Below are positions 9,206 through 17,761 of a DNA stretch of 64,000 nucleotides, one piece after another. The translations under genes and the position numbers were made by a program. The notes beneath the pieces are model-generated. The model was not told where the DNA came from. It did no database searches and saw only the letters and a program-made list of their open reading frames with translations. Numbering within the stretch: position 1 is the first letter of the stretch; each line of letters opens with the position of its first letter. This stretch comes from Pseudomonas poae (GTDB lineage: Bacteria; Pseudomonadota; Gammaproteobacteria; Pseudomonadales; Pseudomonadaceae): positions 4,416,001-4,480,000 of the forward strand of contig CP034537.1 of the NCBI GenBank assembly GCA_004000515.1. The letters run 5' to 3'.

Positions 9206-10524
9206 ATGAAAGCCACTTTGAATGTTTTAAGCGTATTGACCGGCAGCCTGGGCATTGCCCTGAGCCCCTTGGCCTCGGCTGATTTTTTGAGCGACAGCAA
9301 AGCCAACTTGAGCATGCGCAACTTCTACTTCAACAACGACAACCGTGACGGTACCGCCGCACCCTCGAAGACCGAGGAATGGGGGCAGGCGTTTATCCTC
9401 AACTACCAATCCGGGTTTACCGACGGCACTGTCGGTTTCGGCCTGGACGCGATTGGCATGCTCGGTGTGACCCTCGACAGCAGCGCCGGCCGCCACGTGG
9501 GCAGCTCGATGATCCCCAACGACGACGGCAAGGCCACCGATAACTGGGCCCGTGGCGGCGCGACGGCCAAGGCCCGCTTCGCCCTGACCGAACTGCGCTA
9601 CGGCTACCTGCGCCCGAACCTGCCGATCCTTGTGAGCAACGATGGCCGGCTGTTGCCGCAGTCTTTTGAGGGCGGCCAGATCACCAGCAAGGACATCGAC
9701 AACCTGACCCTGATCGGCGGCCAGTTGCAGCACACCACCGGTCGTGGCTCCAGCGACCGTAGCGGCCTGGCAGCGGCGGGCGGCACTCAGGAAAGCAATA
9801 AATTCAACTACGCCGGTGCCGATTACCAAGTGAACAAGGACCTGCTGGTCCAGTACTACTACGCCAACCTCGAAGATTATTACCAACAGCACTTCGCCGG
9901 TTTGATCCATGTATTACCGTTGGGCGACTACGGCTCATTGAAGACCGACCTGCGCTACTTCAAGACCACTTCCGATGGCAGAACAGCAACGCCGCTGGCC
10001 GTGCCGAAGGCTACAAATTCAGCGGCTATACCAAGAACGGCAACGGTGAAATCGACAACAACACCTGGAGCGCGGCGTTCATCTACTCCCTGGGCCCGCA
10101 CGCGATCACTGCCGGCTACCAGCAAGTGTCGGATGACAGTAACTTCGCCCAGCTCAACCAGGGCGGCCTGGTGAATAAAGGCGAGGGCGGCTCCAGCCTG
10201 TACCTCTACACCGACCGTACCGTGCAGACCTTCATCCAGGCCGGCGAGCGCACAGCGTTTGCGCAATATGCCTACGACTTTGCCGCGCTGGGCGTGCCGG
10301 GCTTGAAAGCGTCGGTGATGTACTTGAAGGGTGACCATATCCTCACCACCAGCGGCAGTGATGCCAGCGAATGGGAGCGGGATATTTCCCTGGACTATGT
10401 GGTGCAGAGCGGCACGTTCAAGAACGTCGGGTTTGGCTGGCGTAACGGCGTGTCCCGCAGTGAGGTGGCCAGGGACCAGGATCAGAACCGGGTGTTTGTG
10501 AACTATTCGATTCCGTTGATGTAA
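9206..10524 (+). CDS. OprD-family outer-membrane porin (frameshifted)
   Basis: About 439 residues after correction. A signal peptide (MKATLNVLSVLTGSLGIALS ... ASA) is followed by ADFLSDSKANLSMRNFYFNN, the typical OprD mature start. Family segments include EWGQAFILNYQSGFTDG, GRLLPQSFEGGQ, YYYANLEDYYQQHF and a C-terminal strand ending VNYSIPLM. One A is missing near 9979-9981; with it the protein reads DGKNSNAAGRAEGYKFSG. OprD porins pass small carboxylates, amino acids or peptides through the outer membrane. Its place 136 bases behind the phosphodiesterase suggests it admits the same substrate. A second OprD-family gene lies at 45325. Confidence 0.9.
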
Positions 10525-10587
10525 GCCACCTGAGAGTACGGGCCTCGATAGGGTCCGGGGTCTATGTTGGTTAGGGGAAAGCGCCCC

Positions 10588-10687
10588 TGTGGGAGCTGTG
10601 GAGCTTTAGCGAGGCTGCGAAGGCGTCGGCAGGGGCGATATATGTGTTGCCTGGGACACCGCTATCGCAGGCAAGCCAGCTCCCACA
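10588..10687. repeat. Degenerate REP pair
   Basis: The left arm is degraded (TGTGGGAGCTGTGGAGC) while the right arm is intact (CACCGCTATCGCAGGCAAGC followed by CAGCTCCCACA). It lies between the convergent porin and binding-protein genes and may help terminate both. Confidence 0.75.
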
Positions 10688-10751
10688 TTTGGTCTGTGTT
10701 GGCAGGTAAGGAGTGTTCGGCTACACATCCCACCGGCACCACCAAACGCTG

Positions 10752-11839
10752 TCAGGTATTGGTCTTGAGCTTGGTCCACAACCGCGTCGCCAACCGCGCG
10801 ATGGCGGGTGGCAGGTCTTCGACGATGAACAGCTTGTCCATCACGCTTTTCGGCGGGTAGATCGCCAGGTCCTGTTTCACCGCCGGGGTGAGGAACTCAT
10901 CGGCAGCGCTGTTGGGGTTGGCGTAGTGGATGCTGTTGCTGATGTTGGCGATCACCTTAGGGTCGAGCAGGTAGTTCATGTAGGCGTAGGCGTTCTTTTC
11001 ATGAGGCGCGGCCTTGGGCATCACGACCATGTCCAGCCACAGCGTGGAGCCTTCTTCGGGAATGGAGTAGGCGATGTCGATACCGTTCTTGGCTTCCTTC
11101 GCACTGGCCGCCGCTTGCACCACGTCGCCGTTGAAGCCGATCACTGCGCAGATATTGCCGTTGGCCAGGTCGCTGATGTACTTCGATGCATGGAAATACT
11201 GAATGTACGGCCGGATCTTCAACAGCGCCTGCTCGGCCTTTTTGTAGTCGGCGGGCTCGTGGCTGTGGTGGGGCAGGCCCAGGTAGTTGAGGGTGATAGG
11301 CAGGATCTGCGTGGGGTTGTCGATGATTGCCACGCCGCAGGTGCTGAGCTTCTTGATCGTGTCTTCATCGAAAAACATCTTCCAGGAGCGGGTCACGTCG
11401 GTGTTGCCAAAGATCGCCTTGATCTTCTCGACGTTGTAGCCAATGCCCGCCGTGCCCCACATATACGGGAAGCCGTACCGGTTGCCGGGGTCGTTGGTCT
11501 CGAGTTTTGCATCAGCACCGGATCGAGGTTTTTCCAGTTCGGCAACTGGCTGCGGTCGAGTTTCTGGATCGCCCCGGCCTTGATCAGCCGTGACAGGAAG
11601 TGGTTCGAAGGGCTGACCACGTCGTAGCCGGTGTTGCCGGTCATCAGCTTGGATTCGAGCACTTCGTTGCTGTCATGAATATCGTACGTGGCCTTGATTC
11701 CGGTGGCCTGGGTAAAGCGCGTCAGGGTGTCGTCGGCGATGTAGCCGTTCCAGTTGGAGATGTTCACTTCTTCGGCGGCCTGACTGGCCATCGAAAACAC
11801 GCTGAGCATGACCGCCACGGACAATCGGTTGATGTGCAT
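10752..11839 (-). CDS. Polyamine-type ABC substrate-binding protein (PotF-like, frameshifted)
   Basis: About 362 residues after correction. Signal peptide MHINRLSVAVMLSVFSMASQ-AAEE, then EVNISNWNGYIADDTLTRF, the standard start of PotF/SpuD-type putrescine/spermidine binding proteins. Other family segments are TGIKATYDIHDSNEVLESKL, YDVVSPSNHFLSRLI, MWGTAGIGYNVEKI and YAYMNYLLDP. One base is missing in the T4 run at 11505-11508; restoring it bridges QKLETNDPGNRYGFPYMWG. The ATG at 11839 is preferred over GTG at 11848 because AAGGTG lies 8 bases ahead. It follows the oxidoreductase by 18 bases and has no permease or ATPase nearby, so it is either an orphan receptor using another transporter or a sensor. 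Confidence 0.88.
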
Positions 11840-11857
11840 TGCATTCACCTTTTTGTT

Positions 11858-13162
11858 TTAGATTTCTGAACGGGCGCGCACCGCTTCGATGCGCATGCGC
11901 AGCAGGGCGCCGAGGTCGAACAAGGGGCGCGGTGGCAGCCAGCCAGGTTGTGCGCGCTGGATCACCGATTGCAGCAGTGGTGAGTGTTCACCACTGGCCC
12001 ATTCGGCCATCAGCCGACCCCACAGGTGCCGCGCGCCACACCGGAACCGTTGCAACCGGCGATGGCGTACAGGTTGTTTTCGACCCTGGCGAAATACGGC
12101 TGGCCGGAGCGCGACGCGCTGAGGTGGCCGGTCCAGGTGTAGTGGATGTCCTGCTCGGTGAGCCACGGAAAACGCCGTTGCAAGCCGCGCACGTGGTGCT
12201 GGCGGCGCTGCTGCAAGTCATCGTTGGACAAGTCTCGCGTGCGGTACTCGGCAGTGTTGCGGATCATCACGCGACGGTCCGGAGTCAAGCGCACGGTGGC
12301 CCCCAATGGCCGTGTGGAGAGCACGCCCCATGGCTCGGCAGCGCATTCCTGGGCGCTGAGCGGGCGGGTGAGGCTGGCGCTGAGTTCCATGGGGAAGGTG
12401 GCGCTGTTGCCCAGGCCCACACGCGGGATAAAGGCATTCAGGCACACCAGCGTTTGCCGCGCCTCGACGCTCCCGGCATCGCTGCGTGCGCGGATGGCGC
12501 CGTTGGCCATGCGTTCCAGGCCAGTGATGGCGGTGTGTTCAAACAGGCTGACATTCGCCGGCAGCGCCTCCAGCAGGCCCCTCACGTACTTGGCCGGCTG
12601 CAACAACGCGTTGCCACTGCCGCACCAGATACCGGCCTGGTAATGGGCGGTGCCGAGGGCTTGGCGCAGTGCATCGCCTTGCAGGAAATTGGCAGACGCA
12701 CCCAGGGCGCGCAACGTCGCGAGCTTGGCCTCGACGTGGCTGAGTTTGTCGGAGTCGTGCACGGCGAAGAAATAGCCGTTGTCACGAAAATCGCAGTCGA
12801 TGCCGTGTCTGCCGATGCGTTGGCGCACCTCATCGCTGGCAGCACGTGAAATGGCGGTGTCCACTTCAAAACCGGCGAATCCCGCGCTGCCCATCAGTTC
12901 GTTTTCCGCCGGGTGCTCGTGCGCCACCACAAACCCCGAGTTACGGGCCGAGGCACCTTGTGCGGCGTGTTGCCGATCAATGATCACGATGTGCGCTTCG
13001 GGGTGCAGCGCCGCCAGGCTGTGGGCAGCGCTGAGCCCGGTGATGCCGGCGCCGATCACCAGCCAGTCGGCCTGCAACGTGCCTTGCAGGGCGGCGCGGG
13101 CGGGCAGGGGTCGGTTTGGGCTATCCAGCCACAGATATTGTCCACGGTAACCTCGGCTGCAT
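11858..13162 (-). CDS. FAD-dependent amine oxidoreductase (PuuB/DadA-like, frameshifted)
   Basis: About 434 residues after correction. The FAD-binding Rossmann motif is LVIGAGITGLSAAHSLA, with DRQHAAQGASARNSGFV behind it; the C-terminus has AIAGCNGSGVARGT, the family FAD loop. Related enzymes oxidise gamma-glutamylputrescine or D-amino acids. A missing C near 12025 cuts off the last ~56 residues (WGRLMAEWASGEHSPLLQ ...). At the N-terminus no good start is in frame; removing one T at 13149-13150 gives MQPRYRGQYLWLDSPNRP from the ATG at 13162, which is inferred. The core from 13077 down is certain. Operon with the polyamine-type binding protein and divergent from the LysR gene. Confidence 0.82.
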
Positions 13163-13261
13163 GCGCTGTTCGCATGGATGGTTTAAGTCGATGGCTGGAA
13201 TTTATAGGGGCTTGGGTGATACAACCAACGTTATAAAATCATCCAGCTATTCGGAAAGCGC

Positions 13262-14137
13262 ATGGATAAGATTCGTCACGTGCCGTCATTGCAGGGCCTG
13301 CAAGCGTTGGTAGAAGTCAGCGACAGCGAAAGCTTCACCTTGGCGGCGCAAACGCTGTGCCTGACCCAGAGCGCAGTCAGCCGCCAGATCCAGCAATTGG
13401 AAAGCCACTTCGGTGTGGCGCTGATCACCCGCACCAGCCGTCGCCTTCAACTGACGGCCGAAGGTGAGCAGGTGTTGGCCAGTGCGCGCAGCATCCTGGC
13501 GCAACTCAAGGGGCTGGAGGACCGGATTTCACCGCACAAACGTCCGTTCCGCATTCGCCTGCATGTGTCGCTGGCGGTGCGCTGGTTGCTGCCCAAGTTG
13601 AGTGACTTTTATCGGCAGCACCCGGATATTTCCCTCGCGATTGAGACAGTCGCCACCGAGGTGGTCGAGCCCGCCGGCGACAGTGATGCCTACATCCAAT
13701 ACTTGCCCAAGGCGCCGAACGATCAGGCCTGCCTGACGTTGTTCCAGGAAAAACTGGTGCCGGTATGCGCGCCCCACCTTGGGCCGCTGGCAACGCTGCA
13801 AGACCTGCAGCATGTGGCGCTGCTGCACCGTTCGGTCGACAAGCAAGACTGGCGCGTATGGCTGGCCGCTCATGGCGCCGAGGCGCTGGAAGATTACCGG
13901 CACATTCCGTTCAACCTCGATGAGCTGGCGCTGGATGCCGCTGCGCGAGGGTTGGGCGTGGCGATGACCGACCAGACGCTGGCCGCCGAGTCCATCGAAC
14001 GCGGTGTGCTGGTAGTGCCTTTCGGTGAACCACTGGAAACGGGTGGGGTGTACGCGCTGTGCCTGCAACCGATGGCGGCGTCTCACCCGGGGTGCAAGGC
14101 GCTGATGGAGTGGTTTACCGGTCAGGCGCAGCGCTGA
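13262..14137 (+). CDS. LysR-family transcriptional regulator
   Basis: 291 residues, intact. N-terminal winged helix: LQALVEVSDSESFTLAAQTL, then LTQSAVSRQIQQLESHFGVA and RLQLTAEGEQVLASAR. The C-terminal effector domain is of the GcvA/AmpR type (RIRLHVSLAVRWLLPKLSDF). It is divergent from the oxidoreductase/binding-protein operon with about 100 bases between, so it probably activates that operon in response to an amine or amino acid. This is inference from layout. Confidence 0.92.
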   Translation: MDKIRHVPSLQGLQALVEVSDSESFTLAAQTLCLTQSAVSRQIQQLESHFGVALITRTSRRLQLTAEGEQVLASARSILAQLKGLEDRISPHKRPFRIRLHVSLAVRWLLPKLSDFYRQHPDISLAIETVATEVVEPAGDSDAYIQYLPKAPNDQACLTLFQEKLVPVCAPHLGPLATLQDLQHVALLHRSVDKQDWRVWLAAHGAEALEDYRHIPFNLDELALDAAARGLGVAMTDQTLAAESIERGVLVVPFGEPLETGGVYALCLQPMAASHPGCKALMEWFTGQAQR

Positions 14138-14209
14138 ACTACAAACGTACAAGAATCCGCCCAGTCCGCCTCAGTAGACTCGAATCACTTTCTCTACTGC
14201 AGGTTTTTC

Positions 14210-14821
14210 ATGGACATTTTCCTCTACGCATTCAGCGTCATGTACAGCCCCGGCCCGGTGAACTTCATGGGCCTCAATGCCGGGCTTACCGGCCAGTTTC
14301 GCCGCTCCACCGGGTTCTTCATCGGCGTTGGTTGTGCGATGTTGCTGCTGTTCGTGTTGTTCGGCTACACCGGCGAGGCGATCATTTCCCAGGCGGCGTT
14401 GCCGTACATCTCGTTGATCGGCGGTGTGTACACGTTGTACCTGGCCTATCAGGTATTCACCGCGCGCACGGTGGTGGATGAGGCGTCCTCAACGGCGCCG
14501 GCCAAGACCCTCACGTTCTGGAATGGCTTGGTGATTCAGTTGCTCAACCCCAAGGGCATCATGGCGGTGCTGCCTATCACCAGCGTGATGTTGCCGGCGG
14601 CGCATATCACCGGTGTGTCCATCGCGGTGGTGTCGGCGCTGCTGGCGTTTGGCGCGTTCGGCGCGCCGTGGATTTACTCGCTGCTGGGTGCGCTATTGGG
14701 GCGGCGTATCAACGGCACGTCGGCGTTTACCGTGTTCAACCGCTGCATGGGGATTGCGCTGGCGGTGTGTGCGTATTTCATGTTTCACGCGTTTTATGTG
14801 CACCTGATACCCAGCGTTTAA
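14210..14821 (+). CDS. LysE-family exporter
   Basis: 203 residues, intact, with about six hydrophobic segments. The N-terminal MYSPGPVNFMGLNAGLTG contains the PGP motif of LysE/RhtB amino-acid exporters; WNGLVIQLLNPKGIMAVLPI is the second family landmark. It is an inner-membrane efflux protein, substrate not predictable. It follows the LysR gene by 72 bases on the same strand and may be cotranscribed or separately expressed. Confidence 0.9.
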   Translation: MDIFLYAFSVMYSPGPVNFMGLNAGLTGQFRRSTGFFIGVGCAMLLLFVLFGYTGEAIISQAALPYISLIGGVYTLYLAYQVFTARTVVDEASSTAPAKTLTFWNGLVIQLLNPKGIMAVLPITSVMLPAAHITGVSIAVVSALLAFGAFGAPWIYSLLGALLGRRINGTSAFTVFNRCMGIALAVCAYFMFHAFYVHLIPSV

Positions 14822-14832
14822 CACCGTCAACC

Positions 14833-14922
14833 TGTGGGAGCGGGCTTGCTCGCGAAGGCGGAGTATCAGGCGATTAACCTTTGACTGAACGACCGCTTTC
14901 GCGAGCAAGCCCGCTCCCACAT
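14833..14922. repeat. REP inverted pair
   Basis: Arms TGTGGGAGCGGGCTTGCTCG and complement, with GCGAAGG/CTTTCGC inside. It lies between the convergent LysE exporter and membrane acyltransferase genes, where it may act as a shared transcription end. Confidence 0.9.
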
Positions 14923-14937
14923 TTGGCCCGTGTTGGA

Positions 14938-16093
14938 TCAGAGGTATTTGAGCCAGGCAATGTCCCGACGCCTTGCTTTCAGCTCGGCAAACCAGCGCAC
15001 CGGCCTATACAGCGCCAGGGGCAACACCAGCGCCACCAGCCATATTGCCCCGATACCCTCGAAGCCAAAATACTTGCCCTGGTTAAGTCCAAACAGCGCT
15101 ACGCACGCTACATAAAGGACTTTCAGCACATACAGGTGCAGCAAATAAAAGAACATCGGCGCTGCGCCGAAGGTCGCCAGTACGCCAATCCAGCGTTTGT
15201 GCCCTGCGCGTTCGAACGCCAGCAACAGCAGCAAACCAACCCCCAGCGTCAGCGCCAAAAACAACAGTGACGGCGGGTATTTGGTCACGTTGAAAAAACT
15301 CATCAAGGTCTGCACGCCATAGTCATAGGCCTGCCAGGGTTTTTCGCCGTAGCCGTTGAAAGCCCGCAGCACCAAAAAATCCAAGTAGAGCACCAACGCC
15401 CGACAGCCATAGATAGCGCTGACGCACTGCCGGCGGCATGCCATTGGCAAACCATGGACCCAGCCCGTAGCCCAGGGCGATCACGCCGATCCACGGCAGC
15501 ACCGGATAGGTGGTGCGCAGGCGCAGGGTGTCACTCACATCGATCCAGCCGCGTTCATGCAGGATCGCCCACAGGTTTTGCAGCGCCGACCCCGGCGCGA
15601 AGTGCAAACCATCCAGCAGGTTGTGCCCGCCGATAATCACCAGCGCCACGCCCAACAGTAATGGGCGCGGCAACCACACCAGCGCTGCAAGGGCGAGCAT
15701 GCTCACGCCGATGGCCCAGATCACTTGCATATAGATCACGCTGGGCGGCAACTGGAAGGTCCAGGCGAAGTTGACCAAGGTGAATTCCAGCACCACCAGG
15801 AACAACCCGCGCTTGAACAGGAACGCCGACACGTCGCGGCGCCCCTGGTATTTCTGGCCGTACAGCCACGCGGACAACCCCGTGAGCAACACAAATACCG
15901 GCGCGCACAGGTGGGCGAGGGTGCGGCTGATAAACAGCGCGGGCTCGGTGCTGTCGATGTTCATCGGGTCGCTGACCTGGCGGTGCAGCAGGAAGGTTTC
16001 GCGTACGTGGTCCAGCAACATGAACAGGATCACCAGGCCGCGCAGGGCGTCGATGGAAAGCAGGCGTTGGCGCAGGGGAACAGCGTCGGTCAT
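14938..16093 (-). CDS. DUF1624/HGSNAT-type membrane acyltransferase (frameshifted)
   Basis: About 384 residues after correction, with about ten hydrophobic segments. RLLSIDALRGLVILFMLLDH at the N-terminus is the signature of the heparan-alpha-glucosaminide N-acetyltransferase-like/DUF1624 group (COG3503-type). The predicted role is transfer of an acyl group across or at the inner membrane; the acceptor is unknown. The A6 run at 15374-15379 appears to contain one base too many; removing it joins GVGALLGF to LVLRAFNGYGEKPWQAYDYG. The C-terminus ends ARRRDIAWLKYL. Convergent with the LysE gene. Confidence 0.85.
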
Positions 16094-16223
16094 AGGGGGG
16101 ATCGCAGGGCTGAGTGGAAAATTGGCGTTATCCTATAACATTAATTTGTGCGTTGCCGCGTTTCACCCCGACAGATTAGAATGCGATCAATTCTTAATTA
16201 CTTCCGGGCTCCGGGTGATCTGC

Positions 16224-16721
16224 ATGTCGACTTCGCTCAATCTGCCTGTCCAGGCGTTGTACTGCGAACACCACGGATGGTTGTACCGCTGGCTCGATCG
16301 CAAGCTGGGCAATGCCAGTGATGCGGCGGACCTGGCCCATGACACCTTCGTGCGCCTGCTCACCCGCCAAAACAATTCGGGGTTCGGCAGCGAACCGCGT
16401 GCGTTGCTCACGCACATTGCCAAGGGCCTGATGATCGACAGCTGGCGCCGCCAGGAAGTCGAGCGCGCCTACCTGGAAACCATCGCCCATCTGCCGGAGC
16501 AGGAGGTGCCATCGCCGGAAACCCGCTGGTTGATCCTTGAAGCGCTGTACCGCATCGAGGCCATGCTGCGGGATTTGCCGGAGAAAACCCGGCAGGCATT
16601 CCTGATGTCGCAGATTGACGGGCTGACCTACCCGCAGATCGCCGATGAGTTGAAGGTGTCGCTGGTCTCGGTCAAACGTTATATGCGCGACGCGTTCCTT
16701 GCGTGCCTGAGCGTGGCATGA
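16224..16721 (+). CDS. FecI-like ECF sigma factor
   Basis: 165 residues, intact. Region 2 spans residues ~15-75 (LYRWLDRKLGNASDAADLAH), and region 4 is LRDLPEKTRQAFLMSQIDGL followed by TYPQIADELKVSLVSVKRYM. The family directs transcription of TonB-dependent receptor genes after surface signalling. The start at 16224 (MSTSLNLPVQ) matches the family; the long upstream frame is antisense to the acyltransferase. The FecR gene overlaps its stop by four bases (ATGA). I found no convincing Fur box upstream. Confidence 0.92.
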   Translation: MSTSLNLPVQALYCEHHGWLYRWLDRKLGNASDAADLAHDTFVRLLTRQNNSGFGSEPRALLTHIAKGLMIDSWRRQEVERAYLETIAHLPEQEVPSPETRWLILEALYRIEAMLRDLPEKTRQAFLMSQIDGLTYPQIADELKVSLVSVKRYMRDAFLACLSVA

Positions 16722-17671
16722 CCCCCTCCATTGATCCGCTGATTCTCGGTGAGGCCGCCGACTGGATGGTGCAGTTGCAATCTGGCAGCGCCACCGATGA
16801 AGACCGTCGCGCCATCGCCCAGTGGCAGGGCCGCAGCGCCCAGCATGCCCAAGCCTGGCAGCGGGCGGAGGCGATCCTGGGAGACTTCAACAGCGTGCCG
16901 GGCGCGATTGCCGGTGACACCCTCAAGCGCATCGGCCGCAAGCAAGCCCTGGGTCGCCGCCAGGCGTTGGGGTTGTTGCTGCTGGCAGGTCCAGCGACCT
17001 GGCTGGCCTACCGGCACAAACCCTGGCAGCCATGGACTGCCGACCAGCACACCGCCATCGGCGAACAACGCCACCTCACCTTGCCCGATGGCACACGCCT
17101 GCTGATCAATACCGGCAGCTCGCTGAACATCGCTTTCAGCGAGCACGTGCGCCGTATCGAGTTGCTCCAAGGCGAGGTGATGATCACCACCGCCAAGGAC
17201 CCCGCACCGGCCCATCGCCCGTTTATCGTGCAGACCCGCCATGGCACAGCGCGGGCGCTGGGTACGCATTTCAGCGTGCGGGTAGGGGAGCAGGCCAGTC
17301 GCGTGGCGGTCATCGAAGGTGCGGTGGAAATGCTGCCACAGCATGCCAGCCATGGGGTGATTCTAAAGGCTGGCGAACAAAGTGCATTCGACAGCGACCG
17401 CGTGGCGGCGGTGCAGGCCCTGGAGATCAGCGCCATGACCTGGGAGAACGGCATGTTGCTGGCCCAGCAGATGCGCCTGGCCGACTTGCTCGACGAGTTG
17501 GGCCGCTACCGTAACGGTGTGCTGCGTTGTCACGACAGTGTGGCGGGGCTGACGGTGTCCGGGGCGTTCCCGCTGCGCGATACCGACGCCAGCCTGCGCC
17601 TGTTGCAGGAAACCCTGCCGGTCAAGATCAGCAGCCTGACGGGCTATTGGGTGACCATTGAGCCACGCTGA
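16718..17671 (+). CDS. FecR-like anti-sigma/sigma regulator
   Basis: 317 residues, intact. The N-terminal cytoplasmic anti-sigma domain (LGEAADWMVQLQSGSATDED) is followed by a membrane segment (ALGLLLLAGPATWLAY), then a periplasmic FecR domain (RHLTLPDGTRLLINTGSSLN ... ARALGTHFSVRV) and a C-terminal DUF4974-like part that contacts the receptor. It relays occupancy of the downstream TonB receptor to the sigma factor. Translationally coupled to the sigma gene. Confidence 0.93.
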   Translation: MTPSIDPLILGEAADWMVQLQSGSATDEDRRAIAQWQGRSAQHAQAWQRAEAILGDFNSVPGAIAGDTLKRIGRKQALGRRQALGLLLLAGPATWLAYRHKPWQPWTADQHTAIGEQRHLTLPDGTRLLINTGSSLNIAFSEHVRRIELLQGEVMITTAKDPAPAHRPFIVQTRHGTARALGTHFSVRVGEQASRVAVIEGAVEMLPQHASHGVILKAGEQSAFDSDRVAAVQALEISAMTWENGMLLAQQMRLADLLDELGRYRNGVLRCHDSVAGLTVSGAFPLRDTDASLRLLQETLPVKISSLTGYWVTIEPR

Positions 17672-17761
17672 ATTTATTTGCGGCTTTCGCTGATACCTTT
17701 TTCGTTGTCGTGCGGTGTAGGGAAGAACCCTCAACGTTGCACCGCGCCGACAGGAATGCCC

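Noticed and set aside
11..14922. CRISPR-like repeats
   Set aside because: The repeated units are inverted REP pairs scattered between genes, with no regular spacing, spacers or cas genes.
16130..16223. A Fur box ahead of the FecI-like gene
   Set aside because: The AT-rich stretch near 16180-16203 has only partial, non-symmetrical matches to the Fur consensus.
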